This document shows positions 24,004 through 35,065 of a stretch of DNA of 64,000 bases, piece after piece. This stretch comes from Bemisia tabaci (Eukaryota > Arthropoda > Insecta > Hemiptera > Aleyrodidae). The position numbers and the translations under genes are program-made. Position 1 is the stretch's first letter. Each line of letters opens with the position of its first letter. The DNA is taken from NCBI RefSeq assembly GCF_918797505.1, contig NC_092794.1, positions 79,025,345-79,089,344 of the forward strand, read 5' to 3'. A model generated the notes under the pieces. The model searched no databases. It was given only the letters and a program-made list of their open reading frames with translations, and was not told where the DNA came from.

Positions 24004-24774
24004 TATTGTTCTAAAAAGGTGCATTTTTATACTCATGATAAATGTAACATCTCTTACTTCTGCCGTTCTGTTCATTTTCACGAATAATTTGTGCCGAAAT
24101 ATATTTTTAAGTCGTATTTTAAAGATAGAAACTCGGCCCTACCATCACACCTCAGATACTTACTGCGGAAAAATTCCTCACAGCTATTTGTATTGAATTT
24201 AAGGTGAAATTCATGTACCGTTGTGAACTTGTGACAGTTTGCTTTCCTACTTAGTGCTTTTACTTTTTAATTCAATTACTTCATAAACTAGGTACTAAAG
24301 TTACAGCCTATTTTAGGTACAAAGGTCTAAGGGTGTAAAGTCCGCAACACTATAAAAATGTCATTATCTCAATAAAATCTCATAAACTATATTTGAGATG
24401 GATAATTTATTAAAATGTCGACTCAATGAGACGTTACCAGGGCGAACCACAATACAAATGAAGTATATACTTTCTATAAAAATTGCAGTCAAAGGAAGGT
24501 CCTCAAAAATGAGGTGCTTTTTGTAAAGTCCGCAACGGCTTTCATAAACCGGTTTCTTGCTTTGGGTACAATCATTTTAGACGAAAAATTGTAGCATGAT
24601 AGAGAGTAAGGTACATTCCTCAGTCTTCGAAAAACTATGAATTTCTTGGGCTGAGCAGACCAACTTTTGGACAGCCTAAGGCATTGAATGTAACATCGCT
24701 CATGAATCACCACTTAGCAATAAGTGGCGTGATCAGTGCAGGATCTCTAAAATATATTGGCCTTTGTTGTTAGT

Positions 24775-25310
24775 AGCTAGTAGTTGAAGTCCAAGAATTG
24801 CGACTGTCTTCTCAGAAAAAATCAATCTACTTGCCTCCTGGACATCAGGGATTTCTTGTGTTTCCTTTCTGATGCAAGGACGCCATTTTTTAATGCTAGT
24901 GGTTAAAGCCCAAGCATTGTAACTGTTTTCTCTGAGAAAATCAATCTACTTACCTCCTAGACACCTGCAGCCTGATTGTTGAAATTTCTTGTTTGGCGGG
25001 ACGACATTGATGACATAGGTTATAAGGCGGAGCGTGATTGGTCAGCTACGTCTTATCGCTGCTTTGTCGTGCCTTTGTCAGGTGGAACGAACGACATACT
25101 GTCGGAAACTTAAGAGGTGCAGTTAGCTTGTCGTGAGTTCAACCCGACTTAGGCACGACAAAGCAGCGATAAGACATAGCCGACCAATCACACTCTGCCA
25201 TTTAATCTATGTCGTCCCGACAAGTACAAAAATTCAACTATCAGGCTGAAGGGATTCCCTGTGTTACTTTTCCGATGCAAAGAGGCCATGTTTTAATCTA
25301 ATCGTGGATT
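24775..25310. repeat. Tandem duplication (unit about 125 bp), second copy interrupted
   Basis: AGTTGAAGTCCAAGAATTGC through AATCAATCTACTTGCC, ATTTCTTGTGTTTCC and GATGCAAGGACGCCATTTTT (24775-24895) is repeated from 24900. The second copy is split by the MITE at 24968-25248 and resumes at 25249 (GGGATTCCCTGTGTTAC). Confidence 0.8.
24968..25248. mobile_element. 281-bp palindromic MITE with CAGCCTGA ends
   Basis: CAGCCTGATTGTTGAAATTT at the left matches the inverted right end finishing CAGGCTG at 25248. The arms of about 110 bp include GGCGGGACGACAT and AGCAGCGATAAGAC. The uninterrupted first copy of the local tandem repeat serves as an approximate empty site. Confidence 0.85.
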
Positions 25311-25477
25311 TCCTTCCATCTTTGATTACTCATACTCAAGCTCTTATTTTCCCAAATCTTCTAACCCCGAAAAATTTCGACTAGATGCTGGAGGGGGGGA
25401 GATGTATTTCTATCACTAGCTTTGCTTGCTATTATACTACTACTGTAAATATTACTTTCCTATTTTTATGATTTCAG

Positions 25478-25627
25478 CCAAATCAGCAACCAAGAGCCCC
25501 GAATATGCGAGGAGCCCGCGGTCGAGGATTCTCGCATCCCCGTCAGCCTCGGTTTTCCAGTCCTACTTCACAGCCTGGTGTTCTGTCTGAGTATTTCGAT
25601 ACTAAACTTCACATAAATACAGGGTAA
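25478..25627 (+). CDS. Last exon of low-complexity protein, RGG-like tail
   Basis: After TATGATTTCAG (ends 25477), 49 codons run PNQQPRAPNMRGARGRGFSH to EYFDTKLHINTG and stop at TAA (25625-25627). Entry is phase 0, matching the donor at 10098. MRGARGRGF is an RGG/RG-type segment, a common RNA- or G-quadruplex-binding and arginine-methylation motif, consistent with the disordered upstream exon. The stop overlaps a possible donor (AGG/GTAACT at about 25624), so the reading could instead continue into another exon outside my view. I infer an RNA-binding disordered protein and cannot name it. Confidence 0.7.
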   Translation, partial: PNQQPRAPNMRGARGRGFSHPRQPRFSSPTSQPGVLSEYFDTKLHINTG

Positions 25628-28198
25628 CTTGCCCAACACGAGCTCTCCATGGAGCATCCTTTCTTCTCAAGTCGGAGTTAATTGCTCAAATTTTTGACTG
25701 AAATCATTCCTCCATCCTTATGTTTTCTTAATTTAACCATGAAAGGGTTCTCAAGAATATTCGCAAGTAAAACCTAAATTTTGTTATTTTTTTGTCATCA
25801 AGGAGATTGCCCAGAATTATCAGTTTCTTGCTGGGATTTGTAAAGCCTTTAGCAAGTCCTACACTAAACCTGATTGCCCCCCCCCCCCCCCAGTATCCTT
25901 GGTTGAAAGCCCTTGTATTCTACATACTTAACTTAGTTATTTTATTTACTGCTGTTCGAAACTAGGGACTCTTTTTTCTGGGGTATCGACTTCCAAAATG
26001 TTGTATAGCTGGCAGAAAATTAAGGCTTCCGCCTAAGAAGAGGAAGGATTAATTTTTAATGCATTCGAACAGGTCTTAAAAATGAAGAATATCTGGAAGG
26101 CCTCAAAAGTTCTAAAGGTCCTTGATTTTACCACTAGCTACAACTTTGGGAAAAGTCCTTGATTTTAGTTTTCTAAAGTTTTCATGTACCTACCTACTTG
26201 CTTTAAAATATATTTTCTAGCATTCCACTCATTTCCATTAATTTAATCTTAATTTTGTCTCTAAATTTTAAATTTCAAAAACTGTCGATGATATAGGCAT
26301 GCGAGCGGCTGAACGTTGCAATTTTGACTTTCATGCTTGACTTTCTTGTCTGATTTCTACTCATGTGCTTCCAGTTTTGGTTTTTTCTTGATTGTAACTA
26401 ACTTTCCAAAATCTCTTTGAATCAAATTCATTGTGTTTTAAAAACCATAGTTTAAGATGCTTGTTTGATAGGGATCTTAAAAACTACTGTTCCCACTTCC
26501 ATTGGACTTGTTTTAATGAAAGCTGCGTATGTTTTTGCAGTTTTGTTCTCTTCAATTTTTTCAGCCAGTGTTGTGTTATTTCTCCCAATTTCCTTTGACA
26601 TAGCGACTTCTAAAGCGCCAGATACACCTACGAGCTAGAAGCTAGTCTTGAGCGGCGAGTAGGCCTTCGGTCGTGTTTGGCAATCTTCGTAACCAATCAG
26701 ATTGCAACTCGCCGCCAGTAACTCGCTCAAAGAAGGATGGAACCCTACGTTTCGCGGCAATACGCGCGTCTAGCCTGCAGGTGTATCTGGCGCTTAAGGT
26801 TTGGTATCCTTGATCAGAGAAATTTTGGAATGTTTGTCAAAATATTGGAAACCAAAAGGTGCTGGCTTTTCTAGGGATCAAAAAGTAGGCTTGAAGTAAA
26901 TTGGTCGAGAAACTCGAGAGATCCAAAGAGAACAAGCATCTCAAGCCGTTTAGTCGAATATACCATAGTACAAAAAGAGGAAAATTTTACAACATTCGTA
27001 GCAAAATGTAAAAAAAAAAAAACAAAAAAAAAAAATTTGGGCACATTCGCAGATTAGGGGCTTTCTTTTAAAATAACCCTCAAGTGAATCAGTTGGCTAA
27101 TTTTTAAGAGTAGAAGTGGACAATCAGCTCAAGTTATAGATTTTAAAACAAATTCGATCAATTTAAAAGAAATTGCGCAACTTTAATTCCAAACAATCAA
27201 AAACTGTAGGCTGAGAACACCTATAAAGATCAAAATTTTCCTATATGACAAATGTGAAGTAAGTCCATCATCTAGTTTCCAAGTTTGAAGATGGACAATA
27301 ATGTTGAGCAGCAGAGTCGAAAATGTATTGATTTGAGCTGCGAGATGTGTAACGACAAATGTGAAAATCGAAAAATCTAAGTCCAAAGGCTCATCTACAA
27401 TTCAAGAACGCTCTTCAAAAATTCTGAGGTAAATTGGTCAGGTAATTTCGGAGATAAGAATCGATAAGTCTAATTGTCTTAGTGTAATAATTAACATTTA
27501 ATTGACACTCTCACTCAAATCCTGTCCAAATACCTATTTGTGTATTTTGACGCATCATCATATTTATAATTCATTAAATGATTTCTCATCATGATATTAA
27601 GACACCGAAACATAGCGCTTATATGCATAGAATTGAATCCATTATCCAGTGGTTAATTATTTTGCAGCAAAATACAGCGTTATGACACTTTTTTTAATGT
27701 AAAGAAAATTGGCATTGTGAAACTTTTAAATATCGCCAAGAATATTTTCCGGAAATATTTTACTGAAATTTATAAGCATGTGGGTTCCGAGTTTCTCCTC
27801 TAGAATGATGAAAATTAATTAAGGCCTAACATTCACTCTCTTTAAATCAGGAAGATAGACTCAGAATTAAATCCATTTTTCCGTTTGCTGTCAAAGTGTC
27901 TCTTCTTTTTCTTTCTTTTTTATTCCTTCTCACAGTTGTGATCTATATTTGATGCCCGAGGTGCATGAAAGATTCATAGACTATTGAATTAAATATTTGT
28001 GGTACATGTTTTTGCATTTCACGTTTTTAATAAACTCACCTTCTCTCAAGAAGAACTTTCTATTCCAATTCCGATTCCCTCATTTTCTCTCAAATTATAT
28101 ACGCTCTTGTTTGTTGGGTTCGAATATTCGTTTTTATAGAAGTAAACCCAGCAGCTTTCCTCTCTTTCATTCCCACTTTAGATAAAAAACAACCATGT
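25628..28198. other. Intergenic or 3' region, little recognisable
   Basis: AT-rich sequence with a C run at 25878-25892, an A-rich run at 27009-27036 and the small MITE at 26614-26794. ORFs 27183-27386 and 27997-28185 have no protein-like features. This is the space between the two convergent genes, if the + gene ends at 25627. Confidence 0.5.
26614..26794. mobile_element. Tourist-like MITE, TAA duplication (PIF/Harbinger type)
   Basis: AGCGCCAGATACACCT at 26614-26629 and AGGTGTATCTGGCGCT at 26779-26794 are exact inverted repeats. TAA flanks both sides (26611-26613 and 26795-26797). A 3-bp TWA duplication is the signature of PIF/Harbinger elements. At 181 bp it is non-coding. Confidence 0.85.
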
Positions 28199-30914
28199 AG
28201 CTTGCTGCATAAACGGCTCTTTTCGCCCCCCCCCCCTCACCCCTGGAACTTCCCCAAACTTTGTCTATTGATTACTCATACTTGAACGCTTCTTTTCCGA
28301 CCTTCTTATCAGACCCAATTAGACGCCCCCATTTTGGGGGCGCTGGGGAGGGGGGGTGGAAGTCAAAACCTGTGAACCTCGATGTCTCTCGAGCGAAGAG
28401 AGACATCGATGCTCGATTTGGACAAAGAATCGGCTAAAATTGCATGCTTTAAGATTCCAAAGGTCAAAATCCCGAAATCACATTTACACGTAAACGAATG
28501 TGCTTAATCTTAGAGTTTTTGAGTCTAGAAAATTTCTTTTAAACAAAAGACACATAAAAATCTCAATTTTTTAATTAAACCAAAATCAGTTTTTTAAATG
28601 CGCCTGTTACAAACTTTTGCTGGGGTAAAAATACAAGTTGTTCCCAACAGAGAATGCCTCAAAAATCACGATAGGCGCATCGGCAAAGTCTGTAATGCAC
28701 TCTCAACTTCACAATCTGCGTAAGAAGTTTGCGTTTTTTTGAGTTTCCCGCTTCAAAAACTAAATTACGGCAGAGGTGAACATTTTGTTAGAAGAGTCGC
28801 TCCATCGTCGGCAATATTCATCATGGCCGACGCTCCCGCAGTTCCGCGCGTAATTCGAGGAGAGATCAAGGTCAATCAAGGCGGGCGAGGAAAATATGAA
28901 CGTAAACACGCCGATTGTTATCTAGTCTAATCCTGTTCATGTGTTATCTCGTCCCATCACACGTGTTCTGGCGAATTGGCGAATTTGGAGAATTGGCGCC
29001 GGCCATGATGAATGTTGCCGACGATGAAAAGGCTCCTCTAACAAAATGTTCACCTGTGCCGTAGGATCGTTTTTGAAGCCGGAGGCTCAAATAACCGCAA
29101 AGAGCCGTATGCAAAAACGACATTTTCCTCCCCCCCCCCCCCCCCCCCACTAAAACTTATTCAAACTTCGTCTATCAGTTACTAATACTGGAGCGTTCCT
29201 ATATCCAAATTTTCAGACCCCCAAAAAATTTTGAGGGGGCGCTGGGGGGGGGGGGGTGGAAGTCAAAACATGTGAACCTCAATATCTTTCAAACGAAACA
29301 AGATATTGAGGCCCGCTTTGGACGAAAAATCGTCTAAAATTGCATACTTTAAGATTCTGAAGGTCAAAATCCCAAAACTACATTTTTAACTTAACTTACG
29401 TGCTTTTTTTCAGTTTTTGAGGAAAAGCAATTTCTTTTAAACACACTAAACTGAAAGAGCACAATTTTGTATTTGAACCAAAACCAATTTTTTAGATTGC
29501 TCGTCTTTTTCCGCATCCAACGAGTGGTCGTATAAGCTGGGGAACCGAACGGTTCCGGAGTTATGATTGATTGAAGTTTCCGCTCAATGCGCGCCGACCG
29601 ATTTTCGCGCGCAAAAAAGTCGGATTTAACTGTTATTAAATCAGATTGAATGTTCAAACTGAGCAAAATGCATTATTAGGGACTCTTGAGGGTCGCTGAG
29701 TTCAGAAATTACAGATACTTCCAAAAAATTCACGTTTTTAAAATTACAGCTCCGTTCAGGACCACTGAGCTGCCGGGGAATGTTCAAACTGAGAAAAATG
29801 CATTAATAGGGACTCTTGAGGGTCGCTGAGTTCAGAAATTACAGAAACTTCCGAAAAATTCACGTTTTTAAAGTTACAGCTCCGTAGCGCTATTTTTATT
29901 CCGTCCTGAACGGAGCTGTAATTTTAAAAACGTGAATTTTTTGGAAGTATCTGTAATTTCTGAACTTAGCTACCCTCAAGAGTCCCTAATAATGCATTTT
30001 GCTCAGTTTGAACATTCAATCTGATTTAATAACAGTTACATCCGACTTTTTTGCGCGCGTTGAGCGGAAACTTCAATCGATCATGACTCCGGAACCGTTC
30101 GGTTCCCCAGCTTAAAAGACCACTCGTTGGATGCGGAAAAAGACGAGCAATCTAAAAAACTGGTTTAGGTACAAATACAAAATTGTGCTCTTTCAGTTTA
30201 GTGTGTTTAAAAGAAATTGTCTTTCCTCAAAAACTGAAAAAAAGCACATTAGTTATGTTAAAAATGTAATTATGGGATTTTGACCTTAAGAATCATAAAG
30301 TATGCAATTTTAGACGGTTTTTCGTCTAAACCGGGCCTCAATATCTTGTTTCGTTTGAAAGATATCGAGGTTCACAGGTTTTGACTTCCACCCCCCCTAG
30401 CGCCCCCCCAACATGGAAATGTCGTTTTTGCATACACCTCTTTCTTACGCAGATTGTGAAGTTATGCGTGCATTACAGACTTTGCCAATGCGCTTATCGT
30501 GATTTTTGAGGCATTATCTTTAAGAGACAACTCTTAGTTTTGCTCCGACAAAATTTTGCAACAGGCCCATGAGCGGTCCATTAAGCTGCGGGGAACCGAA
30601 GGGCTCGAGAGTTGTGGACGATTAAAGTTTCCGCTACGCACGCGCCGAGCTACGGGCCCAAAGCAGGATTTGGGTGTTATGAAATCAGATCGAATGTTCT
30701 AACCGTGCAAAATAAATTTTTAGGGGGTCGCTGAGATATGAAATCACAGATACTTCCAAGAAATTCACATTTTTAAAATTACAGCTTTGGAGCACTACTT
30801 GAAAGGCCCACCGAGCGGCCGACCGGCCGCTCGGTGAATGTATGAGTTATCGATAGACAAAACTTGAAGAAATTCCAGGGGAAGGGGTGGAAAAAGCCGT
30901 TTTTGCATCAAGCT
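28199..30914. mobile_element. Foldback related to Spy-type family, interrupted in right arm
   Basis: The left arm 28199-28840 pairs with a right arm split into 28985-29101 and 30441-30914. The ends are AGCTTGCTGCATAAACGGCT and, inverted, AGCTTGATGCAAAAACGGCT. Internal text (TCTATTGATTACTCATACTT, GGGGGCGCTGGGGAGGG, GTGGAAGTCAAAACC) is related to the element nested in it and to 56387-57232. The loop is about 28840-28985. Its own target site is degenerate. The sequence near 28383-28410 forms a small hairpin (CGATGTCTCTC against GAGAGACATCG). Confidence 0.75.
29102..30440. mobile_element. Spy-like non-autonomous foldback, AAA^TTT insertion, no TSD
   Basis: GAGCCGTATGCAAAAACGAC at 29102 mirrors the right end, GTCGTTTTTGCATAC then ACCTC at 30440. 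AAA precedes and TTT follows. The uninterrupted opposite arm of the host foldback (about 28712-28730) reads GCAAACTTCTTACG in reverse complement, against GCAAA plus TTTCTTACG here, so insertion added no duplicated bases. The interior is a palindrome with an axis near 29895 plus a tandem duplication of about 130 bp (29640-29890). Established knowledge: Spy-group elements insert between AAA and TTT without target duplication. No transposase is present. Confidence 0.75.
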
Positions 30915-31400
30915 CCGTGCATTAGTATGTAAGCAACATGATAGTAAACTCTTTTAAGTTCAGCAAATCACTGAGGCATTATTTCGTGTGCAATAGCGCA
31001 AGCAGCATTGTCACCATTGTGACAGTTGACTGTTAGAACCTCATAGGTCTAAGGCCAATGGCTCCCAGTCAACAACTCCAAATCAACTCTCACGAAGAAA
31101 TAAGGCTTTCCAACATTTTGATTCATTTTTATTATTGTCAACAGTCCACTCCCGCATCAATATCCACACTAACAATGAAGTTATTGTCTTGAAGGGGCTT
31201 TTGGAGGTGATTGACATGTGCTAAAAGTAACATTAATGGTGCCCAACATGAGGGATCAAAAAATCAAAATACTATTTCCATTGAAGGATGGCCCCTTGGG
31301 GCTTAGCTCTCAGCATTCAAGAGTAAATTTTGGCCTCTGATCCATAAAAAACAACATAAGTGCAGAGCTTTAAGTTTACTTGCTTTCGCAACCTCAGATA
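30915..31400. other. Non-coding sequence, nothing recognised
   Basis: Unique-looking sequence between the foldback and the mariner element, without a supported ORF, repeat or RNA. Confidence 0.4.
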
Positions 31401-32337
31401 CGTGGTCTGTCCGGAAAGTATCAGGACTTTTTACATTTTGAGAAATCGAGCTTCCCTATGACATTGTGGCTTTAATCTCCTTCGAAGTACTCTCCGTAAG
31501 ACACAATGCACTTGTTCCAGCGATTTTTGAGCTTTTCAAAACAGTCCAAAAAGCTCTCCTTTGGGATATCCTTCAGCGCTCTCGTCGTACTCTCTTTGAT
31601 GTCATTGATGGAGTCAAATCGAGTCCCTTTCATTGGAGATATCAGCTTTGGGAACAGCCAGAGAGAGCTGAGTCTGGACTGTATGGAGGATGTGGAACCA
31701 GAGAAATACCGTGCTTTGCCAGAAACTGTTGCACAAGACAGGAGAAATGAGCCGGAGCGTTGGCACAAATTTCGCTGCCACTCTACGGAGCCCGAGTTTT
31801 TCAGTTGAAATTTCCGTAAAAATGGTCTTTGGGATATATAGCTGCTCTTCCAGTTCCCGCACGGTTAACCGACTGTCTTGGGCAATAGCTTCCCGAACTT
31901 TTTCCACGTTATCGGGAGAATTCGTCGACGAAGGTCTCACGGACCGCGGATCACTAGCGACTGTTTCACGACCCGATTTAAAACGATTATACCACTCATA
32001 AATATTGCTTTTGCTCATAGAATCAGTGCCGAAAGCTTTCCGAATCATTTCCATGGTCTCCTTGGCAGTATTTTCCAGATTAAAGCAAAATTTAATACAA
32101 ATTCTATGATCTTTACGCTCGGTCATTTCACGAAAAAAAAAAAAAAAAACGCGACGATAGCACTTGACACACACACTTTGATCAGTTGATTGCAATCGAC
32201 TGATTAAAGGTGTGAAAGCCCAATTGTGTGGCTGCATTAGAGAGGACATGGGCAAAGCCCACCCCAGGTTTCAGCTCAATATCTGCATTACATTCCGAGA
32301 TAATCAAAAAGTCCTGATACTTTCCGGACAGACCACG
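31401..32337 (-). mobile_element. Deleted mariner element, TA duplication
   Basis: Perfect-looking TIRs, CGTGGTCTGTCCGGAAAGTA at 31401 and its reverse complement ending at 32337, are flanked by TA on both sides (31399-31400 and 32338-32339), the mariner target duplication. At 937 bp it is shorter than the usual 1.3 kb. The transposase relic on the - strand explains the difference. Confidence 0.95.
31472..32126 (-). pseudogene. Mariner transposase, catalytic core deleted
   Basis: From ATG at 32126 on the - strand the frame encodes a paired-type N-terminal domain: RICIKFCFNLENTAKETMEM, SKSNIYEWYNRFKSGRE, DPRSVRPSSTNSPDNVEKVR and KLGLRRVAAKFVPTLR, all typical of Mos1-like mariner transposase DNA-binding regions. 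The text then breaks off and the characteristic C terminus appears in another frame (LFPKLISPMKGTRFDS, ALKDIPKESFLDCFEKLKNR, YGEYFEGD, stop at 31472). About 150-200 codons including the whole DD34D catalytic centre are missing, so the copy cannot encode an active enzyme but keeps mobilisable ends. The in-frame part 32127-32255 upstream includes a poly-F run from poly-A and is not coding. Confidence 0.9.
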
Positions 32338-33039
32338 TACATATCTCAAAGGAAACTGGTTACATTCGGCCCACTAGTGAAGACAAAGAAATTTCCCACT
32401 GTCTGCATTTGTTTACATTTTTTTAACTTAATTTTGCTATAATATTTAATTTGGATACTCCGAAGACTCAAGTTTCATGAAAATAAAGGACACATTAGGC
32501 ATGTCTATTGAAGCTCACGGTAAGTAATATTTCAGAAAAAATTGATTATATTGCCAAGGTCAGTATCATCAACGAAAATATATGACTGAATGTTAAATTT
32601 CCAATTTATTTAAGGCGGGCAAATTCTCAGATAGTAATGATAAATAATCAACGGTAATGAATGCGAAAAACACGGCAAACTATAGAAGTAAGCCTTGGGC
32701 GTTACTTTAGTGATCGTAGGGTTTCAAAAAATGTCCGTTCTCATCACTCGGCGGTTAGATTTCGGTGAGCCCTGATGGCCTACTTCTGATGTGCAAGAAG
32801 TAAACTTCCATTCCATAATATGCATAACAAAATTTAATACATATCAATTAACTTAACAAGAATTAAAACTTTTTTTAAGAAGTTAACAAAAAAAAAATAT
32901 TAAAAGTTATAAAATGACATTGATAATAAATATGTAGGATAATTAGGGATCTATGACTGCCACTTCATCGAGACCACACCCTCACTGAGTAATTGGGCAA
33001 GTTTCTTTAAATAAAAGTTTAGGTTTTTTCTTTTTTTCA
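32338..33039 (-). other. Presumed 3' region of the GRASP gene
   Basis: AT-rich sequence downstream of the GRASP stop codon. An ATTAAA-type variant signal lies on the - strand near 32832; no canonical AATAAA is evident close to the stop. No other gene is seen. Confidence 0.4.
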
Positions 33040-33194
33040 TCAATGGGATAGTTGAGAAGTTGGCACCATTGATTGTATTGATTCAATTGTGGTGAACGGC
33101 AGAGTTGCACTAACGGTGATGGGAGGCATTCCTGGGAGATTGATAGGAGTAGTCACTGGCATTCCAGGAACACTTGGTTGACAGCCTGAGTGAA
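33040..33194 (-). CDS. Grasp65: GRASP-type Golgi stacking protein, last exon
   Basis: Behind the acceptor ATGTTTCTTTCAG (- strand, exon starts 33194), two bases complete a split codon and then 50 codons run HSGCQPSVPGMPVTTPINL, PGMPPITVSATLP and SMVPTSQLSH to TGA at 33042-33040. Pro-Gly-Met-Pro-rich repeats of this kind are typical of the serine/proline-rich tail of GRASP55/65 proteins. Entry phase (two bases) matches the donor of exon 50541-51321, which leaves one base, so the joint reads TYATT-I-HSG. GRASP proteins are peripheral Golgi membrane proteins that tether cisternae through tandem PDZ domains; this tail is regulatory. The tail resemblance is from memory of the family and not from alignment. 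Confidence 0.7.
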
Positions 33195-33615
33195 CTGAAA
33201 GAAACATGGATACAAATTTTGTACAAATGATCGAAAGAAAGAGAAATACAAAACAATAATTCCAACGAGAATGGTAAGATAATGGCAGTGACACATTATA
33301 ATAATCTTTGGAGGTCATCAATACAATTTTAATACCAACATTTGATGAGACGCTGACAATTGGACGAGTTGATCCGGAATCAACCTATCTACACCCAAGA
33401 GCAATAAATCCGATCAAGTTTGAAATGGAATACTGGAGAAAATGATGGATTATGAAGGGCTGTTTGTAACTGAAGATACGAATGTTGGTAATATATAAGA
33501 AATGATTTAATAAATGAAATGTTCATTATATACAGGAAATTTTGAAATATATATACAAAACTGTCGCAATATATAAGAGATGTGTCAATTTATAGGAAAT
33601 CGACTCCAAAATATA

Positions 33616-33837
33616 CAGGGTTATTCAAAAGTCAAGCACCACTGGCCATAACTTCAGTTCTAATTACGATATCGACTTGCGGTTTTTGACGATTTTCCTC
33701 ATATCGAAAGGACAACTTTTTTAGGTACTTTCCAGTTTTTGATCCCTTCGTGGGGAGGAGGGTGGGCCGGGTAACTAAAAAATTTCAAATGGCCACCCCT
33801 CTCATGGCCAGTGGTGCGTGATTTTTGAATAACCCTG
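33616..33837. mobile_element. 222-bp MITE with CAGGGTTATTCAAAAG ends, TATA duplication
   Basis: CAGGGTTATTCAAAAGTCAA at the left mirrors the right end, which finishes AATAACCCTG at 33837, and ACCACTGGCCAT is shared further in. TATA flanks both sides (33612-33615 and 33838-33841). The opposite arm at about 35858-35875 reads CCAAAATATATGGCG in reverse complement, with a single TATA, and is an empty site. Confidence 0.9.
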
Positions 33838-33862
33838 TATATGGCGAAATTCGCGCGATATA

Positions 33863-34992
33863 CAGGGTGATCCATAAGTCCTTTCCATCCCCTCGAAATG
33901 TTTACCTAATTGAGGCAAAGATTTGAAACTTGGGGGATGTTCCTAGGTCAAAAGGAGCCCCTTTCTGGCCCCCAAAATTTTCCGGGGAACCCTTGGGGGG
34001 GGGGGAGGGGGGTGGATAGAAACACATTTTTTTTTCAATTGAGAAGACCCTCTTTGTTATACCTCGTTCGAAAGAGCATAAAAAAAGGAAACTTTTCGGG
34101 TAAACCAGAAGTCAATATCTTAAACGGTTTCAAAATGGCGTTCGGTTAAAATTCAAGATGGCCAAAAATTGACACCGGTTGTTTATCAATAGATTTGCGC
34201 GAAAATCGGTATCTACGAGTAATTTGATAGGAGAAACACGAATTTGAAGTTACATTTTCTGAAAAAGAATGAATTTCCAAAATCGCCAAAAATTCAAAAA
34301 CTTGGGAATTTGAGGCATTTTGGCATGAGATTAACAGATTTGAAATTAGATTTCTAAAAAAAATAAAAAATAAAAAATCGGCCATTTTAGAAATTTGTTG
34401 TTTTTTAAAAAAATCTAACTTCAAAGTTAATCTCATGCCAAAATACCCCAAATTCCCAAGTTTTTGAATTTTTGGCAATTTTGGAAATTTGTTGTTTTTT
34501 GAGAAAATCTAACTTCAAGTTTGTTATTCTCGTGCCAAAATACCCCAAATTCCCAAGTTTTTGAATTTTTGGCGATTTTGGAAATTCATTCTTTATTAGA
34601 AAATGTAACTTCAAATTCGTGTTTCTCCTATCAAATTACTTGTAGATACCGATTTTCGCGCAAATCTATTGACAAACAACCGGTGTCAATTTTCGGCCAT
34701 CTTGAATTTTAACCGAACGCCATTTTGAAACGGTTTGAGATATTGACTTCTGGTTTACCCGAAAAGTTTCCTTTTTTTATGCTCTTTCGAACGAGGTATA
34801 ACAAAGAGGGTCTTCTCAATTGAAAAAAAAATTTGTTTCTATCCACCCCCCTCCCCCCCCAAGGGTTCCCCGGAAAATTTTGGGGGCCAGAAAGGGGCTC
34901 CTTTTGACCTAGGAACATCCCCCAAGTTTCAAATCTTTGCCTCAATTACGTAAATATTTCGAGGGGATGGAAAGGACTTATGGATCACCCTG
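33863..34992. mobile_element. Foldback with CAGGGTGATCC ends, TA flanks
   Basis: CAGGGTGATCCATAAGTCCT at 33863 is mirrored ending at 34992. The arms of about 550 bp include a G/C tract (33998-34010 against 34850-34860), AGAAGTCAATATCTTAAACG and GCCAAAAATTCAAAAACTTG units. TATA flanks both ends. The flanking GCGAAATTCGCGCGA is itself inverted on both sides, so the host palindrome surrounds it. The ORFs 33910-34149, 34146-34478, 34405-34614 and 34709-34945 are arm sequence. Confidence 0.85.
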
Positions 34993-35065
34993 TATATCGC
35001 GCGAATTTCGACGTATATATTGTGAAGTCGATTTCCTATACATATGTATATTGACACATTTCTTA

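Larger units (their letters stand above)
10099..25477 (+). other. 15.4-kb intron packed with transposable elements
   Basis: If 25478-25627 is the next exon, this intron carries at least three large foldback elements, several MITEs, a Helitron fragment, tandem repeats and two candidate alternative last exons (10575-10754 and 17650-17814), each listed separately. Stretches with nothing recognisable are 10755-10925, 11166-11425, 18700-19560 (apart from a short GT run near 18965), 22720-23085 and 24010-24770. Intron size depends on whether one of the short candidate exons is used instead. Confidence 0.6.

Noticed and set aside
31466..32189. Four + strand ORFs of 94-103 codons
   Set aside because: Antisense shadows of the mariner transposase relic on the - strand.
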